Origin: Vanilla planifolia
Taxonomy: Eukaryota > Streptophyta > Magnoliopsida > Asparagales > Orchidaceae
Assembly (NCBI GenBank): GCA_023846275.1
Contig: CM043868.1
Location: 20,369,755-20,433,754 of the forward strand
Length of the DNA stretch: 64,000 nt
Direction of reading: 5' to 3'
Shown: in pieces, positions 12,421-27,933 of the stretch
Position numbering within the stretch: the first letter of the stretch is position 1
Layout of the letters: each line of letters starts with the position of its first letter
Notes under the pieces: model-generated
The model's database searches: none
The model's input: only the letters and a program-made list of their open reading frames with translations
Told to the model about the DNA's origin: nothing
Made by a program: the position numbers and the translations under genes

Positions 12421-14461
12421 ACACTAGTACATGTGTATTTTCTCTCTTAAAAGTTCTACCAATGTTGACCACTTAGGTTGTCCAATTCATTTTAGATTTC
12501 ATATCTTATGTTATAGAATAAATTTAGAGAATTTTAAAAGTTATTTTATTTATCTCTAACAATATTACACAAATCTAAAAAGGTGGATGACATCTCCAAG
12601 GAGGAAAGTGACCTACAAAGAAAATACATAAATTATTTAAAGCTAATGATATCAAATTGGTAAAAATTAAAATTTCTAAAAATGAGGGATTGAAAATTAA
12701 TAGGAGTTTATTTACTGGTTTTAAAAATATTCAAAAATTAATAAAATCAATCAATATTTTTGAAAATTTATGGTAAATTTACCATAGTATAGAGCATGAA
12801 ATAATAAGCCTAACGAAATTTTCTTAGAAAAAAAGAGATATAATAATTATGGATTTAAAAAACGAAGATAATTTAAAAAATTAAAATAATTATTATTAAG
12901 GATTTTAAGCATAAGAAATTATTAAAAATACTAAATATGACAAAAAATGTGAATTTTTTCTAACAAGGAGAACTCATTAAGATGAATCATATAAAAGTGG
13001 TTAACAATTTGGAGCTTAAATTAATAAAAAAATGTAGTTAATATTAGGTTTCTAAAGTTTGAATTATGCAAAATTTTATTAAAATTAATTATCCTACATC
13101 ATAAATGAAAAACAAAGGAAATAGATATAGAAAAGAGCCCAATTGATACGAAACCATAGAATCTGAGTGAGAAATTGAGGAGTCCCAATAAGATTCCTCA
13201 AAGTATTGCAACCAATTGAGGGGGTTGAAGTATTAGGAAGAAGAGTCAGCATTACAAATCTATAAAAGCATGGTTACAAGGTCGAGCAAGATTTTTGGGA
13301 AAAAATCACTAAGCTAGAGCACAAGAGAGAAAAATGGAGAAAAAGAGAAAGGAGTTGATGATGAAGTATGGAAGGAATTCATTAAAAGCTAAGAGATCGA
13401 GAGAAAAATCAAGAGATTAGAAAAGAGGTATTGTAACAGTTATTATAGCACTACATAGGATGCAAGAATGAAAAAATTATGGAATAACACATTTCAAGAT
13501 CCATTTTAAGACATGATCATTAAAATCTACAAAAAGTGAGTATACTTTGTACCATGGGTGTTTGTATTTGATGCACAATTTAAGTGATTGCTTAAAGACT
13601 ACGTTAAAAAATATTTTCATTATAAAATATTTCAAGGATGATTGTTATTGCTTGTATTTCTAAAAGATATTGTATTCTATAAGTATGTTACATATTAAAT
13701 TTTCAATTTCATTACTTATTAGCTTGATTTGAAATAAAAGAAAAAAGAAATGATTAAGAATAAAAATTAGTGAAATATGGTTAGCTATGATTTTAAAAGG
13801 TGGTTCAACAATGATTATTTGAAAATGTTAATTTGTTATCCAAAGTAATATATCTTTAAAAATAAATTACTGCTTATCTAGAATAATTTGTCTTGAAAAA
13901 TAAGACAAACATCTAGAATAATGTATTTGGAAATAGTGCTAAAATAACCACCATTAGAGCCAAACAAATAATATATTTTGGATATGCTTAATTTGATTTA
14001 AAAATAAATATAAAAAATGTGTAGCTCTGAATACAATAAAAGTTAAAAAATGAAATGAGAAATAACATGTAAAAAAGTTTAAAAAAAAAAAGAAATTCAT
14101 CGGATATCTTAAAAGAGGAGAATGGATTTTTCTTAATAAATTAAAAAAAAGATAACATGTTTTTTATTTTTATTGCATGTTATTCATATACTTATTGTAT
14201 GATATGGACTAGCATGTGACATAACCTACGAAATAATTTCTTTATATTTATGTTGCACTTCTTTGTCACTGAGCCAATGATGACTAATTCAACTGTTTAT
14301 GACCTAATATTTCCAATTAAAATGGTACATAATATGAGACTTTAAGAGAGTAGTAAGATTAGTAGATCATTTATCATCATAGCTAGTTGTTGTTTATTTT
14401 CTTATTATATTGTATAAGTTGCTACAACTACTGGTTGCATTTCACTAGAGCGAGACTTGTA
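12421..14461. other. AT-rich DNA between direct repeats, possibly worn LTR sequence
   Basis: No gene recognised. The stretch at 13130-13470 is purine-rich with repeated GAGA-type runs and resembles the leader part of long plant LTRs, but no terminus, primer site or coding domain supports a firm call. Confidence 0.3.
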
Positions 14462-14670
14462 TCTTATTTTGTTGTTATGTATAAACAACATCTTTTAAAT
14501 AAATATGAAAGTTTTACATTACTTTTGCATTGGTTTAAAAAATTATGAGCATGTTACTAGTTTTGTATTTACTTATTGTTTCTTATAAAATAAAATGATT
14601 TTTAATAATAAGGAAAAAATGAAAAGAAATAGATGAGATGGCAGTGAACTCTAAAAAAGTGGACTAGATA
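14462..14670 (+). repeat. Right copy of a dispersed direct repeat
   Basis: Partner of 12188-12420 with the same block order. It could be the end of an old LTR or simply a second insertion of the same repeat. No target duplication was found. Confidence 0.55.
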
Positions 14671-14929
14671 TGTCATGCGAGTGTACCACTTCCTTGACCC
14701 ATCAAAGAATTCTAAAATCTTAGATATGAGCATATTCATATTTACAAAGATATGGGAAAAAAGTTGATTCACGTGTCTTTTATAACAAAAATTTTCTTCG
14801 CATCCCTTGATCCAAAGAAAAAAAACATATTTCTTACTCAAGTCCCCACTCCAACGCAATCAAGGTGGCTAAAGATGAGGATAAGAATAGAAAAAAGAAA
14901 TTCTATTAAAAAAGCTAATTTGAGGAGGA

Positions 14930-17620
14930 CATGGTTGAATTAATTAAAGTAAATAATCAACTTATGGAGGAATTGAGTAAGGAAGAAGTATTCTGGCATT
15001 AAAATGCTAGAATTAGATGGCTTAAAGATAAGGATAAGAAAACTAAATTTTTTTCCTGCTTTAGTTAAAGATAAAGTACTAAAATTAACATTAGTGATAT
15101 TAAAGATTCAAATTGACAAATAATATTTAGACAAAAGAAAATTCAAGAGAAAAATGTTTAATATTTTCAAACATTACATTCCTATAAATAAATCATATTA
15201 AATAAGGAATTGCTAAGCAACATACCTACAATGATATCTAAGGAAGACAACAATTGGCTTATGAAAAAATCACAATGAAAGAGTTTAAAGTCTTCTTTCA
15301 ATTGGAGAAAGATAATCAACCTGAACTAGATGGCATTTAATGATCATTTTTTACAAAATATTGGAAAATCATAAATTTTCAATGATTTCATAGTTGGAAA
15401 CCCAATCCCTAAGGGGATTACAAGTGCCAACTTGGTGATAATTATTAAATTAGAGATATCATGATCATTTAAGGAATCTAAGCCTATTTGTGTATGTAAT
15501 TTTATTAAAAAATATTATGGAAACTATTGGCAAACTGGCTTCACACAATATTGCCCAAAATCATATTCTTTAGCTAGATTTGTTGAAGGGAGAGAAACTA
15601 TGGATAATATATTTATAGCTCAAGAATTAATGGATTTTCTCTATGGAGAGTTATTAGTAAGAATAGCATTCTCAAGCTAGATTTAAAAAGTGCATGTGAT
15701 ATCTTGTCATGAGATTTCTCGAATAAGATATAAGATATTTAATTTTTCTATTCAATTCAGTGGGTTGATTAGAAACAATAGAGGTAGTTCATGGCTCTCA
15801 TTCATGGTCAACGACATTCCTTATGATTTTTCAACCAATAAGTGGGCTAAAACAAGGCAATCCTATCTTTCATCTATTATTTATATTATCCATGAAGACT
15901 TTTAACAAGGCATTAAAGAGGCTATTTACAACCCAAAAAATAATGCATTATGCAATTCCTAAATACTGTCTATTAGTTTCACTTCTTAATTATGCTAATG
16001 ATATAATCATTTTTAGCAAAGGAGATATGATATCAATGAATTGTTTAAGCACATTCATAAAAATGATCCAAGACATGTTAGAACTTAAACTAAATACATA
16101 GAATAACAAATTTTACACTAGTAAATCTACTAAGACAATGTCAATTAAAATGATAAATTTATTAGTAGCAAGAAAATATTTTATTATCAACAAATTCTAG
16201 ATGGTGGACTAGAAGAAGAAATTGTGATTCATAGGTGGTAGATTAATCTTAGTAAGACATGTTCTAATTTTTATTCTAGCATTTTCAGTTATGATAATGT
16301 ATGCCCTAATGCAAATTATAGATAGAGCAAAAAAGGTTATGAATTGCTTCATATGGGAGGAGGTTGATAACATTCACAAGCGTTGCTGGCTACCTTGGGA
16401 CAATGTGTGTACAAAGGATAATGGTTTAAGATTAAAAACAAATTAAATGATATCACGATTATTTGATCTGTTTGCTAAACTAAAAGATGGTGATTAGCCA
16501 ACCATGTTAGGCCAAATTTATGAAAGATAAATACATTACTGGAAATGCAAAAGTCACTAAGACGAACATTTAGAAACGCATAAAAGAAATTCAAGATTTG
16601 GTGTCAAAGCATAGAAATCTAAAGAAGGGTCCTTCAACTAATAATCTACATGGAATCTCTTCATAAGAAAGTTTCACATTGAAATCGAAAAAAATTATCT
16701 AGAATACCAAATACCCCACTAAGATCTCAATGTTGGTTTCAAGAATCTTGAACGAGCTTCTATATTTTATGGAGTAATTACATAGACTCAATATTCAATT
16801 GGCCTTTACATGTCATCACTATCTTAATGAGAATTCTTTAAACCATGCTTTTGTTATTTGTCATCTAGCAAATAATGTATGGTCTTGTTGCCAATGCATT
16901 GGCAATCTAGCAAATAGAAACAAATAACATTTAGAATATATAATAGTTCATTGGGAGCATAGTAAGATGTGAAATGCTTCAAATCATCCCATTATTAATA
17001 TGCAAGAATATTTGGAAGGCAAGGAATAAGAAAGCGCATGAGGCAACTAATGAATAATTGACAATCACTATCAATAATGTTGTTAGCCAATGTCGCAAGT
17101 TATTCAAGTATGTATCTCTAATACAAACTGAGAAAGATGATAGACTCATGGTGCAATTGGATTTTGTTTCTTCTTTTAAGCAAATAAAGATTAAAATATA
17201 CAATTTAGTTCTTTTTGGAGTTTTTTATCTAAAAGCACAATGAAGCTCAATATACATTGAAGCTACAACAAAGAAAGATCTATAATAGAAGGTATCATCT
17301 AATATCATAAAGATAACTTGATATATGCTTTTATTTTTTCCAATGATCATTACTTTGTTATAGAGATAAAAATGAACACTATCAAAAAAGGATTTGATTG
17401 ATGCAAAAGTAATAACTATACTACAGTTAAGATTGAACTTTATAACATCACATTAATTAAAGTGATCCATAGAAACCTAAATTTGCATTGGAAGCTAGTT
17501 GATAATATTCAAAAACTTAAGTTGGAGTTGGCTACACTATCAATAAAATGGAGTTTCATTTCTAAAGAGGGAAACAAAGTAATCAAAAGTTTAGCTAAAA
17601 TGGAGGGAAATTGAAAAAGG
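14930..17620 (+). mobile_element. L1-type LINE remnant, ORF2, heavily decayed
   Basis: Plant L1 ORF2 landmarks appear in the right order on the plus strand, in shifting frames. There is an EELSKEEVFW block followed by a WLKDKDKKTKFF-like block (14960-15060), matching the pre-RT segment of plant L1. FVEGRETMDNIFIAQELM lies near 15578-15632. An LNYANDIIIFSKGD-like RT catalytic region lies near 15980-16025; its usual F-A-D-D is changed to Y-A-N-D. A GGRLILVRHVL block and an HKRCWLPWD..C block lie at 16235-16400. An RNase H-like tail with 'WSFISKEGNKVIKSLAKM' is near 17550-17600. Many stops and frameshifts lie between these blocks, so nothing is translated as a whole. The endonuclease part, a poly(A) tail and target duplications were not seen, which suggests a 5'-truncated, very old copy. 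Confidence 0.8.
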
Positions 17621-20600
17621 CACAAACATGGATGGCTACAGTCTTTAATTTCAATTTAGGATCCTTATAAACATGAAAAAAAGCTCGTCTACAATACATT
17701 CTTTCATTGTACAAAATCTGATCTTTTTAAGAGAACACTGATATGACTCTTAAATTCAAAAACAATGATACCATCGCCAAATCAACATACAAAATGAACT
17801 ACCTTATTATACCAAATGACATTTCATTTTTTCCCCTCACATTGGATCATTGACCAAATCAAAGTGATATGAATAAAATAGTTTATAGTCAAATGACTCT
17901 GTAAGGTTCACAAAGGTGGCTTTTTGAACTTGGCCAACCATGGCTTTGGTCTTTTACAAAGTGAGGTTGGCATTGTTAAGATTTTGCGCTCATAGTAATT
18001 GAATGCTCAACCTTCTACAATGATCAGGCATATACATTCATTTATAATAAGTAGAATAATATATTACGTTAGATTGATAAATTCATTATCCACTTTAGGA
18101 TGATTTCACTAGTTATTATTCACCACATTGCTTTGTCGGAGTGGGCCAAATGTCATTTCATTCTGCTACAATATGGAACTAGTATTGTTCACTTTTACTC
18201 TAATCATCACTGAACAAAACATATAATGCACCATCTGACATGTAATTGAAAGGCAAAATGACACATGCAACCAAAAATGTTTTTGAAAAACTTGATATCT
18301 AATGCAATATTTTAATGTCTATTTAAAATATACAACTAAAATACGTGAGTCACCCTATCAGCAAGTGTTGATCCATATTTTTTACAAATCTTAATATAAT
18401 GTTAGTTTTCTTCAAAAAAAAAAAAAACTTATGCCCACATATGTTATGTCATGGCAATTATATTGGAGCATATTATTAAAAAGCAATATTGTTAGTTAAT
18501 ATCTCCCTACATTTATTTGAGATCTATTTTCTTTAATGAATAACTTGAGCTTGTCTACCTCTACCTTGAAGCAATGCAATGAGAATACAAGACCGAAGAG
18601 ATGGAGTAAATTGCTTGAGGGGTCGCGGGTACAAGAGGTAAGAATTGTTGACGAAAACAAGGTATAAAACTAGCGGTCCAATAGTGGAAACTAGAATTCT
18701 CAAGCGTGTGCCTCCCCCGATTTTTTTGATTAAATGAATAAAAATAATAATTCTATAATAAATAAATACGATGGAGGTGACATGCCTTCCTCAATCCACT
18801 GTGCTCTTCCATCTTTCATGTTGCTCATTGGCTAGAAGTGCTTACTTAAAATTTGATACAAGTTTCACTATGTTTTCAACTATGTTTATCCTTTCTCACA
18901 TATATTATATTTAGATTCTTTAGATTCCATCTTGGTCTCACCTTTAAAAAAAATAATATAGATCAATTTTTTCCGTCGTAATGAGGTATCAAAGATAATT
19001 CTATATATTAAATACAGCATTAATTTTAATTCATCACAATTGATCTTTGCGGTTGCTTCCTTGCCCATTAACATGATGTTAAGTATCTAACTCATCCATT
19101 GTTTGGTTTCATGTCTTTTTTTTGTGGCTCTCATCTCTTTAGCTGGCAGGAAATGAGCCAGCCAACTTAAAACGTTGAAGGCCACCCAACCTTACTAAAA
19201 GATGATACTGCAGCCGGCCGCCATGTTTGCTGTATACGAAACAGGGCAAAAAGACATCAACGACTTAAGATCTAATATTACGATGGCAACATAAAGAATT
19301 ACAACAAATAATGCAAACATAAAATAAATATTCTATCTTCATTGGAAAAGAAATTCATGAGAAGGGATACAGAGGCATTTCCAGCATAATTGGATTTCAA
19401 TTGGACGAAATATTTGCCGTTTGTGACACATTAATAATAAAAAATATTATTAAATATAGATGAAAAATACGATAGGAGTGAATAACTTTTTTTTTTTTTT
19501 TGGATAATCATAAATGTAAACCATCTAATTAACTGTTTGTAGGGAAGATGTCAAATATGGTAAAACATAAAACATTCAGCATCATGCAAAACCAATGATA
19601 TCTATGCTGTAAGGCCCAAATAACGTCCCCTTCAACCCTATGTTTAGAGCATTGAGTGCACCAATTATTTAGATGCATGTCTCGTATTTTAAACAAATAT
19701 AAATCCGATGTAACATGTTTCCATATCTTTTGTTAGATTTATGCATCAGCTTTATATGAAATGCTATTCGATATTACGTAGCTTTTTGATTCACATCCTT
19801 TTGAAAGGTGCATATTATTATTTTTTAATGATTGTCTTTGCTATAGACATTATTTTTTTTTATATTTAATATTATTTAGATTTGTTTTATTATTTTTAAA
19901 TTTTTTATTCCTATTTTGATAATAATGTATTTGTATTTTGTAGTATACAATTGGACGAATGTTGCTTTGCAGTTAGAAACATCAAGGATAGTTATGACAA
20001 ACTCTTTTTATTGTGAATACTATACTATTTAATAGTACACAATTTGCCAAAGAAGAATTACAGCAACCCACTTTATTTATTTTGTAGGTATTTATTCATC
20101 CTTTGATTGTATTGTTGTCCATACTGCATAGTGTTTCTTTTAAAGTAAAATAATTTTGTCAAAAGAAAAAAAATTGATTTTCTTTTCTTCATTCACTTCA
20201 ACCTTGAAAAGTAATGGCAATTAGGAACTCATGTGTTGTCAACCACCCGAAAAGACAATAAGCAACTCAAACGTTAGTTATCTTATGAGTAAACAACAAC
20301 ATGATCGAACAAAGAGATCCAAGGGGGTATGGGCAATTCAATGCTTATGCAACAAAGATTATAATGGGAGTTGGGTTGTGATAGTAGCGATCAACAATGA
20401 TGAGGTCTTGGGAAAGCATGAATGACACTCGACCAAGGGGGAGAAATTAACCAACAATTGTGCAAACAGCAATTGTTGTAACTCAATTATGTGCATCTCT
20501 AGGTTATTTTGCAAGAGTGGTTAATAGTAAATTTAAATTACTTAAATAGTGAAGATGGTCCAAAAGTTATTAATAGTGATTAGAGATGAAGAGAATAATG

Positions 20601-22115
20601 AGAAACAATAATAATGATAAGATAAATTTAAATCACAATTCAATTAAGTTTTAAGCCATAATCTAATTGAGGTATACATCTGAATCATAACTTAAAAGAT
20701 TTTAAAAAAGATTGTTCAACCAAATGTGCGAAAAAAGAGGATTTTTTAAGTATAATCTTATAAAACTTATGACAAAAATTTTAAAAAAAAAAGATCCATT
20801 TGTTATTTATCACTTATGAGTCATTATTTAACATTTTCTCTACCTTTGTGCAATGCAATCATATGTATTTAAAAATAGATAGATCAATAGTTATGATTCA
20901 TTATTAACTTAATAAAAAAAGTTTAAAAAAATAAATTACTTCATGTAAACAATCAATATATAAGAAAGGTTGTGAGATGACAACAAGTTATAAATAATAT
21001 AGATCTCATACCAATGCATATGATGTTTCTTTTTTCATTTCCTTATCTTGCTTGTTAAGCTCTATTTATATTTCGTTGCACATTCTTAACATGAGCTTCC
21101 TAATTTCATACCATAAATAGTATCACATAATGGGATTTCTCCCCAATTACATGCATTTTTACATCACTAGTTATAATGGCATCATGAAATATCTTCATGT
21201 TACATACTCAACTTTTACACCATAAGATTTGTGCTAGATATATAACCTTTAGGTCTCCACTAGCAATATCATGTCATGTGTTTCTTGGGTTACATATTTT
21301 TATTACACATTCTGTATATTAGAGGTGTGAGTCAACAAGGACAATTCATCTCATTTCATTTCATATTTCATCTTTTTTATTCAATATAATTTTTTTATTT
21401 GTAAATTAGATACTTTTTATAATACTTACATATTATTAATTAAGCATATATATGCAACTATCTCAAGAACTAACTATAACAACGTGTTGTAATCGCAAAA
21501 TAACCATTAATATTAAATACAAGTCATTTCAACATAAATTAGATATAATAAATCATTAAATTGGTTTAATCTATCTTTAAATTTATACTTTAATTCTCTA
21601 CTTTTGATATATTCTTTAAAAACAACATATTTTATATAATTATAAATATTCTTAATCTATTTTTTATTTTAAAATATCAGAACTTTTTTAAAAAAAAGTA
21701 CATGAAACCCACTTTTTAATTTTTTTTTCCACACAATTTTTTCATAAGATGAAACTCTATGACTAAGGATCAAACCAATCGATTACAAGAATCATACTAT
21801 GTAAACCAGACCATTTAATCCACCTCATTAAACCCTTAGCTAGACTCACCTGTTATTGAATGGATATGAGCCATAACATTAGGCATATTATATTGTTACC
21901 CTCTTTTTAATTCTTCCTTGATTGAATCACAATCGATTGAATTGTTTAATCAAGTTATAAACAGCTTTTTGATATTCAAAATTGTAGTTTTTTCTCTTTT
22001 TCTTCTTCTTTGATCCTCCTTTACTCCTTTGAAACTCCAATTATCATTGATCTTCTTAAAATCTTCACAAACATCCTTTTCTTCTTCTTTCTCTTCTCTG
22101 AATTAAGGCAATCAA
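17621..22115. other. AT-rich intergenic DNA, nothing recognised
   Basis: No gene or element could be named. Two islands of more balanced composition (about 18540-18720 and 19140-19255) stand out but carry no open frame or motif that could be matched. Confidence 0.4.
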
Positions 22116-22135
22116 TCTCTTTCTCTCTCTCTCTC
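22116..22135. repeat. CT-rich microsatellite
   Basis: A run of CT dinucleotides broken by one TT, set in a wider pyrimidine-rich tract from about 21990 to 22135. Confidence 0.7.
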
Positions 22136-25100
22136 ATACATTTTGACATCACATTAACTTCACTTCGAACTCTTATACTTCACACTATTTATATTTTTGC
22201 TTCCAAACAATCTTAATAAATTGTTAATTATTTTTAAAATTTCAATTCTTCAATCTTTATACATCCATGCATCTTAATTTTTAAATTAAATTTGAAGTTT
22301 TTATAATTTATTCTATGCAATTTTTTATGTACAATATTTTGCTACCTCTTGAATTTTTTCAACTTCACTATAAATTTAAACTAACTTCAAATTTAATAAA
22401 ATTATACTTTATACTCTCGACATCACAACCTTTAATAAATTTCACATATTTAAATATTTGAAATCTCAAAATATCTCATCAATTTTATGACAAGTTTTTC
22501 AAAATACTAAAAGCAACCCAACATAAAACTTTCACATCAAGACCTTTCATTACCTCATAATTGTAGGTTGGTACTCGTAATTATTTCATTTAAATATATT
22601 TACATCATCTTTTAGATTTAAAAAATGTTTTATTTTGTTACCAATATTTCGTAATAACATTGCTTTGTTACCAATCTTATGTAATAAGTTAGATAATTAA
22701 AATAATCAAGAACAAAATAATATGATATCAAGAATTTCATGTGGTTTGACTAAATAGCTTCATCTATGAGATGAGAAAAGTTAAAGTTCGCTATAAAGAT
22801 TAACTATAAATAAATAAAAAATATCAACAATCAAAGCATTTACAAGATTATCAAATAAAAAACAATAAAAGAGATCACACCAAAAATAGGGGTCGATCCC
22901 ATATCCAATCCAACTCAAGTCACCAAATAATTCTCTTTTTTATTTATGTTTTTATATATTCACAATCAATAAATAGTAAGATTGAAAATTTAAGTGTTAT
23001 CTACAAAAGTTTTTCTTGCAAATAGAGCAAAACAAACTTGTTATTTTTTGTCCAATTTGTTTTTTTAGTTTTTAAATGCAAATCAAAACCTAATATTAAT
23101 CAAAATGTACAATACTCGTGATCATATCAAGAATCGTAAGAAAAGTAGATAGAAAGGACATACTTTTTCCCAATAAAGCTATCTAAAGAACCACACGCAT
23201 AAGTAAAAAAGTCAACCACACTATTTGCAAACTTGAATATGTATAAAATCCTTTATTAGCTAAAAAAAGACAAAATAAAGATCAGGACACACATGCATGG
23301 CAAGTACAAGCCCCCCTAAAATTACAATGAGTCTCCCTCAAGGTTGATACTAATATATTGATTAATAAGAGGCCCAAGAATTGTGAACATAATCATGGAG
23401 CTTATCCTCTTAGTAGTGACAATGGCAAAGGAGAACATTTGCACACCCATAATAACCACAAAATTCCTACAATGATTGCAATGCAACATCCCATTACATG
23501 TATGTGAACCATCAAAATTGAAATTCAAATAACCTAGAAGGCGCATCAAATCATAAGAAAAATGGGTTAAAGCAAACTAATGAGCTGAGAAGGTACTAGG
23601 CCTAAAAAAGAAGAAGGGCAACCTGATATCCAAAAAATGCACAAATGAAGGCTACAATGACTTATTGCAAGTAAATTGGCTTATCCTAAACTCTAGCTGC
23701 TGATTCTTCCAAATTCAATGGAGTGTATTAGCAACAATGGTAAGCAAAATTAATAGATTTGTCACTCTTTATGATATTTTGCAAAAATGTTAGCATAATA
23801 GAAAGTCACTTCAAGGGTTTTTAGCTAACAAAGCATATTGAATCGTAGATAGAATAGAAAGGGCATTAAATCTCTTATAGAATATATGATGAAGGGATTC
23901 CTTACTAACATGGACTTATGGGTAAGGAGATGAGGAGGCAATATCACATTGGTGGAGCTAAAGAAATGTAAAAACAACTTTGCTATAGAGTTTACAACAA
24001 ATGGTATAACAATTGGGTTGTCATCATCTTGGAAGAACTCAAAAATAGATGAGTATAACATCAAAATAATGGCATCATGAAAGTCAAGCCTCCAACACAA
24101 GGAATTAGGGCAAAGCCTTGGGGCTTAGCAAAGAAGAATAAACCTCCCCATGAAGGAATCATGGAAGAGAGATCAAAGATGATTCATTCCCTTCAACATA
24201 AAGGAGGGTAGACACAATAAAGGAATAACTAGCTTGGATGTTAATAAATGTGGGACAATGATAGATGATAAAGGAGCTAAGCTAGTACTCACCTACAAAC
24301 TAGCACGTATGCCTATCCTCAATGATCCACCATGCATGTCACATCCACAACTCTAACAAATGGAATGATGATGAAACCCAACAAACACTCACAAATAATC
24401 ATTTAATCATAAAAATTAATATAAAAATATCAAAAATTAAGGATAAACAATAGAATATTTTCTAAAATTGTCTATTTGTTTACATGCAACATTCACATAA
24501 TGTTACAGTCTTACAAAAAAATATTACCTATGAAATATAATCCAATATTCATATAATCATTTAAACTAGTAGTGTTAAAAACTCAAATTACAATGACTAA
24601 AGTTTTGAAAATCTAGTCATCTAAATTCACAAAATCCACAACATCTATCTATTCCTAATACAACATATAACTAATACATCTAACAATAATATGATAAAAC
24701 ACAACTAACACCTCATACTTATATGCCCATAAATCATATATATATATATGTAAATTTCTAGTTATGAACTAATCCTTATCTCTATGCTATGAAATTGTTT
24801 GACTTGTAATATAAGAATAAGAATTAGCCTAAAAAAACTCAATAAATAAATCATAAATAACAAAGAAGTATAATAATAAATATAATCAATATCAAAATAA
24901 TAGTTCAAATAACAAAATGATATAAATAAATAAGATCAATTAGATCATGCATAAGAAAGAAAAGATAAATTAACTTAGTTTTTTTCATTTCCCTTCTTAT
25001 GCATTTTCTATGTATTTAATCAAAAAAAATTTCTAAATTAGGTTCTTATTTTAATTAGGACTTTATTTCTTATCAAGCACTATCACTACTCACCACAACA

Positions 25101-27886
25101 TATAATATCTATCATAATATGCACTATAATATCTTTAATGGACAAGTCTATGTTTATAAGCACATACCAATCAGTTGATATTTTATAATCCTCACTAATA
25201 TGGCTTTAAAAATATGACAAAATCTTTAGCATAGGCAATGCAACCACACCCTATCACCATGTGAGTTTAAAGATAATGAAATCTCTCTAAAAGGCCCTAA
25301 TGCTTTATAGACATAATTTATCATATCATCTAATATCATCTTATATCAATAGATAGTCTACAACCACACTTAGTCATACTATACAAAGTACTAGAGACAC
25401 ATTTAGCTATAAGATAATATCAAGAGAAAATAAATATTTCTTGTTATTATATTATATCAGATTAATAATATCATAGTATATAAATCAATAACTCATATAC
25501 CCATGATCTCTCTCTTCAGTTTGAAATATTTCTCATTCCTTTAACTTAACAATTTATAAAGTTATAATATTATTTCAAATGATTTAAATAGTCATTATAT
25601 AACTTCTTCATTCATTCATTTTATATTTGTATAATGCTCATTTATTAAATGTATAGGTTTTCATTTCAAGCATGACTCAACTTAATAAATCATATATATA
25701 TTAGATAAAACATAATGCAAAAAGCCTTTTTTGACAAATCATATGTGCATAGATCATATTTCATAATCATAAGTATCTGTTTATTATTATCATAACATAC
25801 TCAAAGAATATTACAATAATCAAGTATACTTGCTCTTAGGTCATATCTCAACTTGATCACTAATCTCAATACTATTCTAACTTAAACTTAATTATGAAGT
25901 TTTTATAATATTTAATTTTAGTTTACCCCTAAATATATATTAACATCTTAAGATTTTGATATCTCATATACCTCTAAAAACTTTGCACATTAGTACTCCT
26001 TGTGTAGTAATTCTTTCTTTTTTTTTGAGACATCACCTACATCTATTTTATACCTTTTTAGGTATTACAAACTATAATATTCAAAATAAAGGATACTTAT
26101 TTTAAAAAGTATTTTGAAACATTTGAATTATTTAGTATTTAAATTAATAAAAATTTTGAACTAAGGGATAAATTTAAGATCCTATGAAAGTAAAAGTTTC
26201 AACATTCAAAATATAAATAAATTAATTTAATAAATATTTTAAATGATTTAGAATGTTGAAAATTTTTAATTTTTTTGGAAAATCAAACATCTTTAAAACA
26301 GGAGATATAAGTATCAAGAAAAAGGAAACTTTCTTATATTAAATTTCGATTATATTAGAAATTATATAATATAAATTTTGAATAATTCAAAATTGAATTT
26401 ATTATGTAATAAAGAATCATAATTATATCAATAAGACTATTATAAATATATTTTTTTAACAAAATACTATTTAAATTATCTGATAATATTAAAAAATAGA
26501 GACAAATTATATAAATATTATATCCTATTTGTAGATCAATGATATTAATTCTATAAAAATTTAACATGCATAAGAGATTGTATTTATGAGAAAAGATATT
26601 ATATACATGATTTATAGAGAAGAGAAATTACTAAAAATATTAAAAAAATAAATAAAAAAATTATTAAGATTTTATGCAATATAGAGTTTGATGAGAAATT
26701 TATTTTAAATTTTATTAGAAATTTTTTTTAAGATTCTTTAATTAAAAAGTTTAAGATATAAAATATAACTTATAATTTTAATTAAAGTTTAATAATTTTA
26801 TAAATTCTAAATTTTGTATCATAGATCCCTTATTCACCATTGAACAAAACTATGTGAAATAGCCACCTTAAGCCATATAAATGGTTGTAAACTTTAAAAA
26901 AAGTTTAAGCGTAGTATAACATTCACATCATTGAAGTTTTGTGCATTGAAATGAAATAAATCAATGATTTTAGGGGGAAACCAAAACATGGCAATGGGTA
27001 GGAAGCTTGAATGGTCCAAATTAAAAGCTATAAAGAGGTGATTTTTTAATTAGATTAAAGTATTGAGAGAAAATATCAATTTTTATGAAAGAATTTGAGA
27101 GAATTTCATTATCATGCCTTAATGACATCCAAATTTAAACCTTTGTAATTTAGGCAATTTAGATAGTAAAATGAAGACAGTAGCAAATATTTGAGCTAGG
27201 TGAAGCTATGGGAGACATTACTCACAATAATTCGACTTTTGATATGATCATAACATCAAATTTGGGATATGTGACCATAGACCTCGTAATGCATATGCGT
27301 TGATGCTAGATGTTTGATAGATTTAAAATTTTAATATTGTAATTTGATAAGATTACAAAAAAAAACAATGTTTAGATGCTTAATGATATGATATGTATGT
27401 ATTCCAATTTATACGTTGTGTTTGTGTTTTATTGCATGTTATCTAAACTCATTCATCTTTGAATTGAATACTTAGTTATACTTTGTAATTTTACTATTAC
27501 ACCAAGCATTACATAAGTGTTGAAATAATAATTTTTAAAAAATTATTTATTAAATTAAAAAATTAATAATATAATAAAATATAATATCTAAAATTTTAAA
27601 TATTATTATAAATTTTATTTAGTTTTATAATATATATGCTTAATATATTAAATATTATTATTAAGATAGTTTGAAATTGTGGCTACGAAATATGTTAAAC
27701 AACAAATTTAAAAGTTATTTGTAACATTGTTGTAATATATGTCACATAAAAAATATTTCAAATTTAATAATAAAATATTTTCAAATTAATCTTTTAAAAA
27801 TGAATCAACTACATTCATTTCATATCACTCAAAGTACATTTAAAATTGACATTAAATTTTGAATTTAGTATATAATAAATAAAATA
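22136..27886. other. AT-rich intergenic DNA, nothing firmly recognised
   Basis: Very AT-rich, with short AT microsatellites (for example near 24737-24750). On the minus strand 23280-24400 is less AT-rich and keeps two modest open stretches of 75 and 91 codons, perhaps an old element, but neither shows a family motif. Confidence 0.4.
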
Positions 27887-27932
27887 TTATATATATATAT
27901 ATGTATATATATCTATATATATATCTATATAT
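27887..27932. repeat. AT dinucleotide microsatellite
   Basis: Interrupted TA repeat with occasional G and C, ending exactly where the composition switches to the GC-richer island that follows. Confidence 0.8.
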
Positions 27933-27933
27933 T

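Noticed and set aside
20231-20425. Possible small gene on the plus strand
   Set aside because: A 64-codon frame without a family motif, splice partners or promoter signals; it is within what chance allows.
22010-22216. Hydrophobic 68-codon open frame
   Set aside because: It is produced by a pyrimidine-rich tract and CT repeat, not by a conserved membrane protein.
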